Shown here one piece after another: positions 7,678 to 16,610 of a DNA stretch of 64,000 bases. The notes beneath the pieces are model-generated. The model was not told the origin of the DNA. It saw only the letters and a program-made list of their open reading frames with translations, and made no database searches. The stretch lies in NCBI RefSeq assembly GCF_003330845.1, contig NZ_CP026121.1, positions 5,933,501 to 5,997,500 of the forward strand. Reading direction: 5' to 3'. A program made the translations under genes and the position numbers. The stretch is from Streptomyces sp. Go-475. Lineage in GTDB: Bacteria; Actinomycetota; Actinomycetes; Streptomycetales; Streptomycetaceae. Numbering within the stretch: the first letter of the stretch is position 1; each line of letters begins with the position of its first letter.

Positions 7678-9022
7678 CGAGGTGACCCACGGGGCTGATG
7701 TGGAGGCGTCCCGTGTGAGAACCGGGCCGCGCCACGCGGCACCCAAGAAGCCGCTGTTCACCAGGTTCAACAGGCCGGCCGGCAAGGCGATAGCCATGGC
7801 GGCGATGCCGACGGCGGTCCTCATGGGCATGGGCTTCACGTCGACGCTCGCCATCGCGGACAGCAACAACCCGGCGACGCCGACGGCGAAGAGCCTGACG
7901 GCCGACGAGTACAAGGACTGCGTGGCGGCCCTGGAGGGCGCCAAGGGCGACGCCTCCGCCTCGCCCACGCCGTCCCCCTCGGCCAGTGACGGCGCGACGG
8001 ACGGCAAGGACGACAAGGGCGACACGGCTCCCACGCCGTCCCCCTCGGCCACTCCGGGCGGTTCGGGCGACGACGGTTCCTCTTCGCCGGATTCAGGTTC
8101 CGGCGACAAGGACGAGCCGAAGCCGACCCCGTCCGCGACGGCGCCCGCCGAGAGCGGCGACGACGCGGCGGCCACGCCGTCCCCCTCACCGTCCCGGAGC
8201 GGCGGCAACCTGCTGGAGGACATCGGCGACGCCATCGGCGGCATCTTCGACGGCGGGAACAAGGACGGCGCGAGCCCGAGCCCCACCCCGTCCGCCTCGG
8301 CCTCCGGGACCACGGAGAGCACCGAGGGCGCCGAGAAGCCCGCCGAGGACGCCTCCGGCACCGCGCGGGAGACGACCGAGAAGGCCGCAGGCGCCGCCGA
8401 GGACACCGTCAGGGACACCACCGGCAAGGCGTCCGAGACGGTCGAGGACAGCGCCAAGGCGGTCGAGAAGGCGGCCGAGGCGGCGGCGGACCAGACCACC
8501 CCGACGCCCACGCCCAGCCCGTCCGCGAGCTCCACCACGGACCCGGAGGACTGCCCGGCCGCCACGGACGCCGAGGGCGGCGTCGACAACCCGGTGCCGC
8601 TGCCCGACGACCCCTGGTACCTCAGCGCCAGCTCGCTGACGCTGAAGGGCGCCGACTACAAGGGCATCGTCGAGGTGCGCACCGCCAACGGCACCGTCAA
8701 GAAGGTCCTGAAGTACGTCATCTCCGGCGGCACCGACATCGGTGACCTCCACCAGACGGTCAAGGACAAGCAGTCCGGCAAGACCTACCACGTGCAGGCG
8801 GCCAAGGGCTCGACGTCCACGATCCGCGACGGCGACACGGTGATGTACACGGAGAGCATCTCGGGCAACCTGCTCGGGCTGATCCCGATCACGTTCGACC
8901 CGGAGCACCCGCCGCCGCTGAACATCCCGCTGATCTACTTCACCAACGTAAAGGTCACCCAGGCGGGCCAGTTCGGCGGGACCCTGCACGTGCCCGGGCT
9001 GCACAACTACATCACCGACTGA
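7667..9022 (+). CDS. Pro/Thr/Ser-rich exported protein with C-terminal globular domain
   Basis: About 451 residues, function unknown. The GTG at 7667 was chosen for its GGGAGG site and for the 11-bp overlap with the DUF6114 gene. A basic N-terminus and hydrophobic segment (about 40-65) suggest export. Two-fifths of the protein is low-complexity linker with repeated SPTPSPSA blocks, followed by an Ala/Glu/Lys helical stretch and a C-terminal domain (about 310-451) rich in Thr, Gly and Ile. The composition resembles wall-spanning stalks that present a domain beyond the peptidoglycan. The gene ends just before a 17-bp terminator hairpin. Confidence 0.78.
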   Translation: MPADEVTHGADVEASRVRTGPRHAAPKKPLFTRFNRPAGKAIAMAAMPTAVLMGMGFTSTLAIADSNNPATPTAKSLTADEYKDCVAALEGAKGDASASPTPSPSASDGATDGKDDKGDTAPTPSPSATPGGSGDDGSSSPDSGSGDKDEPKPTPSATAPAESGDDAAATPSPSPSRSGGNLLEDIGDAIGGIFDGGNKDGASPSPTPSASASGTTESTEGAEKPAEDASGTARETTEKAAGAAEDTVRDTTGKASETVEDSAKAVEKAAEAAADQTTPTPTPSPSASSTTDPEDCPAATDAEGGVDNPVPLPDDPWYLSASSLTLKGADYKGIVEVRTANGTVKKVLKYVISGGTDIGDLHQTVKDKQSGKTYHVQAAKGSTSTIRDGDTVMYTESISGNLLGLIPITFDPEHPPPLNIPLIYFTNVKVTQAGQFGGTLHVPGLHNYITD

Positions 9023-9055
9023 GCGCCCCCCAGAGCCCGTTCGGGAGCCGCACAC

Positions 9056-9095
9056 GCCGAGGGCGCCCCCTGTCGATCCAGGGGGCGCCCTCGGC
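9056..9095. terminator. Perfect 17-bp bidirectional terminator hairpin
   Basis: The arms at 9056-9072 and 9079-9095 are perfectly complementary over 17 bases and enclose TCGATC. It lies between the convergent ends of the Pro/Thr/Ser-rich protein gene and pyk, so it can serve both strands. Confidence 0.88.
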
Positions 9096-9126
9096 GCCGT
9101 ACAGGGCCCTCACGGCCCCTTCGTGA

Positions 9127-10551
9127 TCAGTTCTTGGTGCCCAGGTGATGCACGCGCACCATGTTGGTGGTGCCGGGGACGCCGGGGGGCGAGCCGGCGG
9201 TGATGACCGCGATGTCGCCCTCGTTGAAGCGGTTCAGCTTCACCAGCTCCTGGTCGACCAGGTCGACCATCTCGTCGGTGCTGTTCACGAAGGGCACCAC
9301 GTACGGCTCCACGCCCCAGCTCAGCGCCATCTGGTTGCGGGTGCCCTCGTCGGTGGTGAAGGCGACGATCGGCTGGGAGGCGCGGTAGCGGCACAGCCGG
9401 CGGGCCGTGTCGCCGGACTGGGTGAAGGCCACCAGGACCCGGCCGCCGAGAAAGTCGGCGATCTCGCAGGCGGCGCGGGCCACCGAACCGCCCTGTGTGC
9501 GCGGCTTCTTGCCCGGGACGAGCGGCTGCAGGCCCTTGGACATCAGCTCCTGCTCGGCCGCGGTGACGATCTTCGACATCGTCTTGACGGTCTCGATCGG
9601 GTACGCGCCCACGCTCGACTCGGCGGACAGCATGACCGCGTCGGCGCCGTCCAGGATCGCGTTGGCCACGTCGGAGGCCTCGGCGCGGGTCGGACGGGAG
9701 TTGGTGATCATCGACTCCATCATCTGGGTCGCCACGATCACCGGCTTGGCGTTGCGCCGGCACAGTTCGATCAGGCGCTTCTGCACCATGGGGACCTTCT
9801 CGAGCGGGTACTCGACGGCGAGGTCACCGCGGGCGACCATCACGCCGTCGAACGCCATCACGACGTCCTCCATGTTCTGCACCGCCTGCGGCTTCTCCAC
9901 CTTGGCGATGACCGGGACGCGGCGGCCCTCCTCGTCCATGACGCGGTGCACGTCCTGGACGTCCTTGGCGTCGCGGACGAAGGACAGCGCGACCAGGTCG
10001 CAGCCCATGCGCAGCGCGAAGCGGAGGTCCTCGACGTCCTTCTCGCTCAGCGCGGGCACGTTGACGGCCGCGCCGGGCAGGTTGATGCCCTTGTGGTCGG
10101 AGATGACGCCGCCCTCGATGACGATCGTCTTCACCCGGGGGCCCTCGACCTCGGTGACCTTCAGCTCGACGTTGCCGTCGTTGATGAGGACCTGGTCGCC
10201 CTTGTTGACGTCGCCGGGCAGGCCCTTGTAGGTCGTCCCGCAGATCGTCTTGTCGCCCGGGACGTCCTCGGTGGTGATGGTGAACTCGTCACCGCGGACC
10301 AGTTCCACGGGACCTTCGGCGAAGGTCTCCAGGCGGATCTTCGGGCCCTGCAGGTCGGCGAGGACACCGATGGCCCGGCCGGTCTCCTTGGCGGCGGCCC
10401 GGACCCGGTCGTACCGGCCCTGGTGCTCGGCGTGCGTGCCGTGGCTGAAGTTGAAGCGGGCCACGTTCATGCCGGCTTCGATCAACGCGACAAGCTGCTC
10501 GTGGGAGTCGACCGCGGGGCCGAGAGTACAGACGATTTTCGAACGGCGCAT
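9127..10551 (-). CDS. pyk: Pyruvate kinase
   Basis: Converts phosphoenolpyruvate and ADP to pyruvate and ATP at the end of glycolysis. The 474-residue protein begins MRRSKIVCTLGP, the usual pyruvate kinase N-terminus. It carries NFSHGTH, LADLQGPKIR, the catalytic-lysine region VIAKVEKPQA, MVARGDLAVE and the ATQMMESM substrate segment, plus a C-terminal regulatory domain. The ATG at 10551 fits the family start. It lies 74 bp downstream of ackA on the same strand, forming a pta-ackA-pyk series. Streptomyces genomes often carry two pyruvate kinases; from its ackA/pta neighbours this matches the one called pyk2 in S. coelicolor. Confidence 0.95.
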   Translation of the reverse strand: MRRSKIVCTLGPAVDSHEQLVALIEAGMNVARFNFSHGTHAEHQGRYDRVRAAAKETGRAIGVLADLQGPKIRLETFAEGPVELVRGDEFTITTEDVPGDKTICGTTYKGLPGDVNKGDQVLINDGNVELKVTEVEGPRVKTIVIEGGVISDHKGINLPGAAVNVPALSEKDVEDLRFALRMGCDLVALSFVRDAKDVQDVHRVMDEEGRRVPVIAKVEKPQAVQNMEDVVMAFDGVMVARGDLAVEYPLEKVPMVQKRLIELCRRNAKPVIVATQMMESMITNSRPTRAEASDVANAILDGADAVMLSAESSVGAYPIETVKTMSKIVTAAEQELMSKGLQPLVPGKKPRTQGGSVARAACEIADFLGGRVLVAFTQSGDTARRLCRYRASQPIVAFTTDEGTRNQMALSWGVEPYVVPFVNSTDEMVDLVDQELVKLNRFNEGDIAVITAGSPPGVPGTTNMVRVHHLGTKN

Positions 10552-10625
10552 GGGGGCGATCCTATCGGTTTGTTTCCCAGCGGAATATTCCGTCTGGCGG
10601 AAAATACAAAAGGGCGGGATGCCGC

Positions 10626-11840
10626 TCAGGTGTGATTCCCTGAACCATTTACCAGCGCGTAGGTCTGTGTCGCGATCTCCAATTCCTCGTCAGTAGGGAC
10701 CACCGCCACCGCGACCCGGGCGCCCTCGGGCGAGATCAGCCGCGCCCCGTCGCCGCGGACGGCGTTGCGCTCGCCGTCCACCGCGAGGCCCAGCCCCTCC
10801 AGCCCTGCCAGGGCGGCCTCCCGCACGGGTGCCGCGTTCTCGCCGACGCCGGCGGTGAAGGCGACCGCGTCCACCCGCCCGAGTACGGCGTAATAGGCGC
10901 CGATGTACTTCTTCAGGCGGTGAATGTAGATGTCGAACGCCAGCTCCGCCCGCTCGTCGCCCTCGTCGACGCGGCGGCGGATCTCCCTCATGTCGTTGTC
11001 GCCGCACAGACCGATCAGACCGCTCTTCTTGTTGAGAAGAGTGTCGATCTCGTCGGCGGACATTCCACCAACACGCATCAAATGGAAGATGACGGCCGGG
11101 TCCATGTCTCCGGAGCGCGTACCCATCACGAGCCCCTCCAAAGGCGTCAGCCCCATGGAGGTGTCCACGCAGCGGCCGCCCCGCACGGCCGAGGCGGACG
11201 CCCCGTTGCCCAGGTGCAGCACGATCACGTTCACCTCGGACGGGTCCTTGCCCAGCAGCTCGGCCGTGGCCCGGGAGACGTACGCGTGGGAGGTGCCGTG
11301 GAAGCCGTAGCGGCGGATGCGGTGCGCGTCGGCCGTCTCGACGTCGATCGCGTAGCGCGCGGCCGACTCCGGCATCGTCGTGTGGAAGGCGGTGTCGAAG
11401 ACGGCGACCTGCGGCAGGTCCGGCCGCAGCGCCCGGGCCGTGCGCAGGCCGGTGAGGTTGGCCGGGTTGTGCAGCGGGGCGACCGGGATGAGCCGCTCGA
11501 TCTCGGCGAGCACGGCGTCGTCGACGACGGTCGGCTCGGTGAAGGACCGGCCCCCGTGCACCACCCGGTGCCCGATCGCGGCCAGCTCGGGGGAGTCCAG
11601 GCCGAGGCCGTCCTTGGCGAGTTCCTCGGCCACGGCCTTCAGAGCGGCGTCGTGGTCGGCGATCGCCCCGCCGCGCTCCCGGCTCTCGCCGCCGGCCGGG
11701 GTGTGCTTCAGCCGGGAGGTCCGCTCGCCGATGCGCTCGACCAGGCCGACCGCCAGCCGGCTGCTGTCGCGCATGTCGAGCAGCTGGTACTTCACCGACG
11801 ACGAGCCGGAGTTGAGGACGAGGACACGGGTGGGACTCAC
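10626..11840 (-). CDS. ackA: Acetate kinase
   Basis: Interconverts acetyl phosphate and acetate with ATP formation, working with Pta. The 404-residue protein starts LVLNSGSSSVKYQL, the ASKHA-fold phosphate loop of acetate kinases. It contains HRVVHGG, VFDTAFH, RRYGFHGTSH, HLGNGASASAV and TAGVGENA. The GTG at 11840 overlaps the pta stop as GTGA, giving translational coupling. The reading frame stays open far upstream, but that part is antisense shadow of pta and not a fusion. Confidence 0.95.
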   Translation of the reverse strand: MSPTRVLVLNSGSSSVKYQLLDMRDSSRLAVGLVERIGERTSRLKHTPAGGESRERGGAIADHDAALKAVAEELAKDGLGLDSPELAAIGHRVVHGGRSFTEPTVVDDAVLAEIERLIPVAPLHNPANLTGLRTARALRPDLPQVAVFDTAFHTTMPESAARYAIDVETADAHRIRRYGFHGTSHAYVSRATAELLGKDPSEVNVIVLHLGNGASASAVRGGRCVDTSMGLTPLEGLVMGTRSGDMDPAVIFHLMRVGGMSADEIDTLLNKKSGLIGLCGDNDMREIRRRVDEGDERAELAFDIYIHRLKKYIGAYYAVLGRVDAVAFTAGVGENAAPVREAALAGLEGLGLAVDGERNAVRGDGARLISPEGARVAVAVVPTDEELEIATQTYALVNGSGNHT

Positions 11841-13939
11841 TGGGCGGCTGCCTTCTCGCTCGGGGACGGGGCGGGGGTCTGGGCCTGGATCGCCGTGATG
11901 GCGACGGTGTTGACGATGTCCTGGACGAGGGCGCCCCGGGACAGGTCGTTGACCGGCTTGCGCAGGCCCTGCAGCACCGGGCCGACGGCGATCGCGCCGG
12001 CCGAGCGCTGCACGGCCTTGTAGGTGTTGTTGCCGGTGTTCAGGTCGGGGAAGATCAGCACGCTCGCCTGCCCGGCGACCTCGGAGCCGGGCAGCTTGGT
12101 CGCCGCGACCGACGGCTCCACGGCGGCGTCGTACTGGATCGGGCCCTCGATCTTCAGGTCGGGCCGGCGGGAGCGGACCAGCTCGGTGGCCTCGCGGACC
12201 TTGTCGACGTCGGCGCCCGAGCCGGAGGTGCCGGTGGAGTACGACAGCATCGCGATCCGCGGCTCCACACCGAACCGCTCGGCCGTGGTCGCCGACTGGA
12301 TGGCGATGTCGGCGAGCTGCTCGGCGTCCGGGTCCGGGTTGACCGCGCAGTCGCCGTAGACGAGGACCTTGTCGGCCAGGCACATGAAGAACACCGACGA
12401 GACGATGTCCGCGTCCGGCTTGGTCTTGATGATCTCGAACGCCGGGCGGATGGTCGCGGCCGTGGAGTGCACCGAGCCGGACACCATGCCGTCGGCGAGG
12501 CCCTCCTGGACCATCAGCGTGCCGAAGTAGTTCACGTCCGAGACGACGTCGTACGCCAGCTCCACCGTGACGCCCCGGTGGGCGCGCAGGGCCGCGTACT
12601 GCTCGGCGAAGGCGTCGCGCAGCTCGGAGTCGGCCGGGTCGATCAGCTGGGACTCGCCCAGGTCGATGCCGAGGTCGGCGGCCTTCTTGCGGATCTGGTC
12701 GACCGGGCCGAGCAGGGTCAGCTCGCACACGCCCCGGCGCAGCAGCACCTCGGCCGCGTGCAGCACGCGCTCCTCGGTGCCCTCGGGCAGCACGACCCGG
12801 CGCAGGTCGGAGCGGGCCTGCTCCAGCAGCTTGTGCTCGAACATCATCGGCGTGACGCGGTCGCTGCTGGGCGCCGAGACGCGGCGCGCGAGGTCGGCGG
12901 TGTCGGCGTACCGCTCGAACAGGCCGAGGGCGCGCTCCGCCTTGCGCGGGGTGGCCGCGTTGAGCTTGCCCTCCAGGGAGAACAGCTGCTCGGCGGTGGG
13001 GAAGCTGGTGCCGGCCACCGACAGCACCGGGGTGCCGGGCGCGAGGCGGTCGGCCAGGGTGAGGATGTCGTCCCCGGGCACCTCGTCCAGGGTGAGCAGC
13101 ACCCCGGCTATCGGCGGGGTGCCGGCGCTGTGCGCGGCGAGCGCGCCCACGACCAGGTCGGCGCGGTCGCCCGGGGTGACGACGAGGCAGCCCGGGGTCA
13201 GGGCGCCGAGGAAGTTCGGCAGCATCGCGCCGCCGAAGACGAAACCGAGCACGTCCCGGGCGAGGCCGGAGTCGTCGCCGAGGACCACCTTGGCGCCGAG
13301 GGCGTGGCTGATCTGCGAGACGGTCGGCGCGGACAGGGCCGGCTCGTCGGGCAGGACGTAACAGGGCACCGGGAGCCGGGAGTCGAGCTGGCCGGCGATC
13401 TCGTCGCGGTCCTCGCGGGCGACCCGGTTGGCGACCATGGCCAGGACGTCGCAGCCGAGGGTGTCGTAGGCGCGGTAGGCGTTGCGGGTCTCGGCGAGCA
13501 CGGACTCGACGGTCTGCTTGCGGCCGCCGACGACCGGGATCACCGACGCGCCGAACTCGTTCGCCAGCCGGGCGTTGAGCGACAGCTCGTCCGGGAGCTG
13601 GGTGTCGGCGAAGTCGGTGCCGAGGACCAGGACGACGTCGTAGTCGCGGGCGACCCGGTGGAAGCGGTCGACGAGCGTGGACACCAGCTCGTCGGTGCCG
13701 GCCTCGGCCTGGAGGGCGGACGCCTCGTGGTAGTCCATGCCGTAGACGGTCGCCGGGTCCTGGGCCAGCCGGTAGCGGGCGCGCAGCAGCTCGAAGAGGC
13801 GGTCGGGCCCGTCGTGGACCAGGGGGCGGAAGACACCCACCCGGTCGACCTGCCGGGTGAGGAGCTCCATGACCCCCAGTTCGACGACCTGGCGGCCGTC
13901 TCCGCGGTCGATGCCGGTCACGTACACGCTGCGGGTCAC
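11837..13939 (-). CDS. pta: Phosphate acetyltransferase, long form
   Basis: Converts acetyl-CoA and phosphate to acetyl phosphate and CoA. At 700 residues it is the long type: an N-terminal P-loop-like domain related to BioD, a DRTGG domain in the middle, and a C-terminal catalytic domain with VVLPEGTEERVL, SVHSTAATIRPA and SYSTGTSGSG. In related enzymes the N-terminal regions mediate oligomerisation and metabolite control. It is the first gene of the pta-ackA pair (4-bp overlap) and is divergent from pfkA, 220 bp away. Confidence 0.95.
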   Translation of the reverse strand: MTRSVYVTGIDRGDGRQVVELGVMELLTRQVDRVGVFRPLVHDGPDRLFELLRARYRLAQDPATVYGMDYHEASALQAEAGTDELVSTLVDRFHRVARDYDVVLVLGTDFADTQLPDELSLNARLANEFGASVIPVVGGRKQTVESVLAETRNAYRAYDTLGCDVLAMVANRVAREDRDEIAGQLDSRLPVPCYVLPDEPALSAPTVSQISHALGAKVVLGDDSGLARDVLGFVFGGAMLPNFLGALTPGCLVVTPGDRADLVVGALAAHSAGTPPIAGVLLTLDEVPGDDILTLADRLAPGTPVLSVAGTSFPTAEQLFSLEGKLNAATPRKAERALGLFERYADTADLARRVSAPSSDRVTPMMFEHKLLEQARSDLRRVVLPEGTEERVLHAAEVLLRRGVCELTLLGPVDQIRKKAADLGIDLGESQLIDPADSELRDAFAEQYAALRAHRGVTVELAYDVVSDVNYFGTLMVQEGLADGMVSGSVHSTAATIRPAFEIIKTKPDADIVSSVFFMCLADKVLVYGDCAVNPDPDAEQLADIAIQSATTAERFGVEPRIAMLSYSTGTSGSGADVDKVREATELVRSRRPDLKIEGPIQYDAAVEPSVAATKLPGSEVAGQASVLIFPDLNTGNNTYKAVQRSAGAIAVGPVLQGLRKPVNDLSRGALVQDIVNTVAITAIQAQTPAPSPSEKAAAQ

Positions 13940-14037
13940 GCGCGCTCTCCGTTTCGTCTCGTGTGGGGGTCTGTATCAAGCCAACGGCTATCCAGCCACG
14001 GGCACAAAAATCGCCCACCGAGGTGAGCAGAACCCTC

Positions 14038-14066
14038 TTGACAATACCTCCGCCGGTAGATAAGGC
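14038..14066 (+). promoter_or_regulatory. Candidate sigma-70-type promoter of pfkA
   Basis: A consensus TTGACA (-35) at 14038-14043 is followed after 17 bases by TAAGGC at 14061-14066. Transcription from here would give a leader of roughly 85-90 bases before the pfkA ATG. Confidence 0.5.
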
Positions 14067-14159
14067 GCCCGTCAGCCTCGGGTGCGGCACCGGGCTGTGG
14101 GCCGTGAAACAATCGGCAGAGGCTCACCGGTATCCACAGCGAGCAGGAGACACAGCACG

Positions 14160-15185
14160 ATGCGTATCGGAGTTCTCACCGCAGGCGGCGACTGCCCCGG
14201 CCTGAACGCCGTGATCCGGTCGGTCGTGCACCGGGCGGTCGACAACTACGGCGACGAGGTCATCGGCTTCGAAGACGGTTACGCGGGCCTGCTCGACGGC
14301 CGCTACCGCACCCTCGACCTGAACGCGGTCAGCGGCATCCTGGCCCGCGGCGGCACCATCCTCGGCTCGTCCCGGCTGGAGCGCGACCGGCTCCGCGAGG
14401 CCTGCGAGAACGCCTCCGACATGATCCACGAGTTCGGCATCGACGCGCTGATCCCGATCGGCGGCGAGGGCACGCTGACGGCCGCCCGCATGCTGTCCGA
14501 TGCCGGTCTGCCGGTGGTCGGCGTCCCGAAGACGATCGACAACGACATCTCGTCGACCGACCGCACCTTCGGCTTCGACACGGCGGTGGGCGTCGCCACC
14601 GAGGCGATGGACCGCCTGAAGACCACCGCCGAGTCCCACCAGCGGGTGATGGTCGTGGAGGTCATGGGCCGGCACGCCGGGTGGATCGCGCTGGAGTCCG
14701 GCATGGCCGCCGGTGCGCACGGGATCTGTCTGCCGGAGCGGCCGTTCGACCCGGCCGACCTCGTGAAGATGGTCGAGGAACGGTTCGCCCGCGGCAAGAA
14801 GTTCGCGGTGGTCTGCGTCGCCGAGGGCGCCCACCCCGCCGACGGCACCATGGACTACGGCAAGGGCGCGATCGACAAGTTCGGCCACGAGCGCTTCCAG
14901 GGCATCGGCACCGCCCTCGCCCACGAGCTGGAGCGGCGGCTCGGCAAGGAGGCCAAGCCGGTCATTCTCGGCCACGTCCAGCGCGGCGGCACACCGACCG
15001 CCTACGACCGCGTGCTCGCCACGCGCTTCGGCTGGCACGCGGTGGAGGCGGCGCACCAGGGGCAGTTCGGCCGGATGACCGCGCTGCGCGGGACGGACAT
15101 CGTGATGGTGCCGCTCGCGGAGGCCGTGACCGAGCTGAAGACGGTGCCGAAGGACCGGATGGACGAGGCCGAGTCGGTCTTCTAG
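14160..15185 (+). CDS. pfkA: 6-phosphofructokinase
   Basis: Phosphorylates fructose 6-phosphate to fructose 1,6-bisphosphate. The 341-residue protein has GGDCPGLNAVIR at the N-terminus, the catalytic PKTIDNDI segment, VMGRHAG and HVQRGG. Position 104 in IGGEGT is glycine, which marks ATP rather than pyrophosphate dependence; this belongs to the actinobacterial ATP-dependent branch near the pyrophosphate enzymes. ATG 14160 has an AGGAG site. Upstream in-frame codons are discarded because they overlap the promoter. It ends 12 bp before the convergent HTH gene. Confidence 0.95.
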   Translation: MRIGVLTAGGDCPGLNAVIRSVVHRAVDNYGDEVIGFEDGYAGLLDGRYRTLDLNAVSGILARGGTILGSSRLERDRLREACENASDMIHEFGIDALIPIGGEGTLTAARMLSDAGLPVVGVPKTIDNDISSTDRTFGFDTAVGVATEAMDRLKTTAESHQRVMVVEVMGRHAGWIALESGMAAGAHGICLPERPFDPADLVKMVEERFARGKKFAVVCVAEGAHPADGTMDYGKGAIDKFGHERFQGIGTALAHELERRLGKEAKPVILGHVQRGGTPTAYDRVLATRFGWHAVEAAHQGQFGRMTALRGTDIVMVPLAEAVTELKTVPKDRMDEAESVF

Positions 15186-15197
15186 ACGCCGTGCCCG

Positions 15198-15944
15198 TTA
15201 CTGGACGCCCTCCCGGTCGGTGTCGTCCTGGAGCTTCGCCCAGAAGTGCTCCACGATCCGGTCGAGGAACTCCTGGCCGGCGTCGCCCGCGTCGCTGCCG
15301 CCGCCGCCCCAGCTCAGGGTGGCGGCCATGTGCCCCTGGTAGTCCTCGTGCAGCGCCTGGAGGGCGCCCTCCAGGAACGGCCGGTCCAGGGGGACGACCT
15401 TCGCGACCGGCCGTACGTAGGCCTGCCATCGGGTGGTGACCGCGCTGCGCAGCAGCTCGCCGAGCTTGGCGTTCCGGCCCGTGACGGCGACGAAGTCGGG
15501 CAGGCGGAGACCGAGCAGGTCGGCGAGGGCGGCGGACTGGCGGTCGGTGCCGCGCCAGCTGTCGGTCTCCTCCATGCGCAGGTAGCTGTGGACGTCGTGC
15601 CCCACGGCCCGGGCGACGTCCTCCGGGGCGAGGCAGCGGGCGATGCGGTGCTCGCGCAGGGTGCGCGGTCTGCCGATGAGTTCCGCGGGCGAGCACCACA
15701 GCACGCCCGCGAGGGCGGTGAGTTCGGAGTCGGTCGGGGCCGTGATCCCGCGCTCCCAGGCGATGACGTGGTCCGGGGAGACGTGGGGGTGCCCGTAGGA
15801 GACGCGCATGCCGTGGGCGACGTGCTCGGGGGCCATGCCGAGGGCCGCGCGCAGGCGGCGGGCCGCGGGGGCGTCGAAGGGCGGAGGCGTGGTCGTGGGG
15901 GAGGGATCGCTCGGGCGGGGTGAAGGTCGGCGCACGCGCCACAA
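15198..15944 (-). CDS. XRE-like helix-turn-helix regulator
   Basis: Up to 248 residues. It appears to hold two HTH_3-like segments: one around residues 27-92 (a degenerate helix-turn-helix, then WERGITAPTDSELTALAGVL) and a second around 97-155 (LAPEDVARAVGHDVHSYLRMEE). The C-terminal half is helical and unassigned. The start is uncertain: TTG 15944 gives the longest form and GTG 15935 removes only three residues; neither has a clear ribosome site. It converges with pfkA. No target is evident. Confidence 0.78.
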   Translation of the reverse strand: MWRVRRPSPRPSDPSPTTTPPPFDAPAARRLRAALGMAPEHVAHGMRVSYGHPHVSPDHVIAWERGITAPTDSELTALAGVLWCSPAELIGRPRTLREHRIARCLAPEDVARAVGHDVHSYLRMEETDSWRGTDRQSAALADLLGLRLPDFVAVTGRNAKLGELLRSAVTTRWQAYVRPVAKVVPLDRPFLEGALQALHEDYQGHMAATLSWGGGGSDAGDAGQEFLDRIVEHFWAKLQDDTDREGVQ

Positions 15945-16112
15945 GCTAGGGGCGCGGGGCTGCGGCGACTACGGTCTGTTCGGCCAGGATCACGGATTGT
16001 AGGAACCTACGGCTACCGGCGGGTTCGACCGGGGCCGAAGATCGTCTGTCGGCCGGGGCGGGGGCGGGGCGAGGATGGCGCCGGGTCCGCCGGTCGTGGG
16101 CCCGGAAAGGCA

Positions 16113-16571
16113 GTGACTCACGTGAACGGCAAGCTCAACGAGCATATGCGCGAGCGGCTTCTCGCGCCGAACTTCTGGCACCTGGCGACGGTGGGAGCGG
16201 ACGGGGCGCCTCAGGTCTCGCCCATGTGGGCGGACCTCGAAGGGGAGTACGTCATGGTCAACACCTCGATCGGGCGGGTGAAGGAGGAGAATCTGCGGCG
16301 CAATCCGTACGTTTCGCTGTCGCACCACGACCCCGCCAACCCGTACGACCGGGCGGAGATCCGGGGGAGGGTCGTCCGCTTCGTGGAGGGCGAGGAGGCG
16401 GAGCGGGCGATGGACCGGCTGGCGCGCAAGTACCTCGGCGAGGACCGCTACCCGTGGCTGCTGCCCGGCGAGCGCCGGGTGATGCTGCTGATCGAACCGA
16501 CGCGGGTGCGCAGGCTGGAGGGCGTGGAGCCGTTCCGCGCGGGCGTACTGCCGGAGGGAGCGACCGGCTGA
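16113..16571 (+). CDS. PPOX-class split-barrel flavin/F420-dependent protein
   Basis: A 152-residue protein of the pyridoxamine 5'-phosphate oxidase-like split-barrel fold. It shows FWHLATVGADGAPQVSPMW at the start of the barrel, NTSIGRVKEENLRRNPYVSLS in the middle and EIRGRVV later, the layout of the actinobacterial F420-dependent subgroup. It likely reduces or binds a small molecule with F420 or a flavin; the substrate is unknown. GTG 16113 follows GGAAAGG; a second GTG three codons later is also possible. It stands alone and converges with the iclR gene across a terminator. Confidence 0.82.
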   Translation: MTHVNGKLNEHMRERLLAPNFWHLATVGADGAPQVSPMWADLEGEYVMVNTSIGRVKEENLRRNPYVSLSHHDPANPYDRAEIRGRVVRFVEGEEAERAMDRLARKYLGEDRYPWLLPGERRVMLLIEPTRVRRLEGVEPFRAGVLPEGATG

Positions 16572-16580
16572 GGGTCTCTT

Positions 16581-16603
16581 CGGGCGGGGGCGGCCCCCGC
16601 CCG
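16581..16603. terminator. Bidirectional terminator hairpin
   Basis: CGGGCGGGGG and CCCCCGCCCG form a 10-bp stem with a 3-base loop between the convergent stops of the PPOX and IclR genes. Confidence 0.7.
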
Positions 16604-16610
16604 GCAGGTC

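Noticed and set aside
10626..14090. A 1154-codon minus-strand frame suggesting an acetate kinase fusion protein
   Set aside because: The upstream part is a shadow frame of pta (Arg/Pro/Gly-rich, no domains), and acetate kinase begins properly at the GTG overlapping the pta stop.
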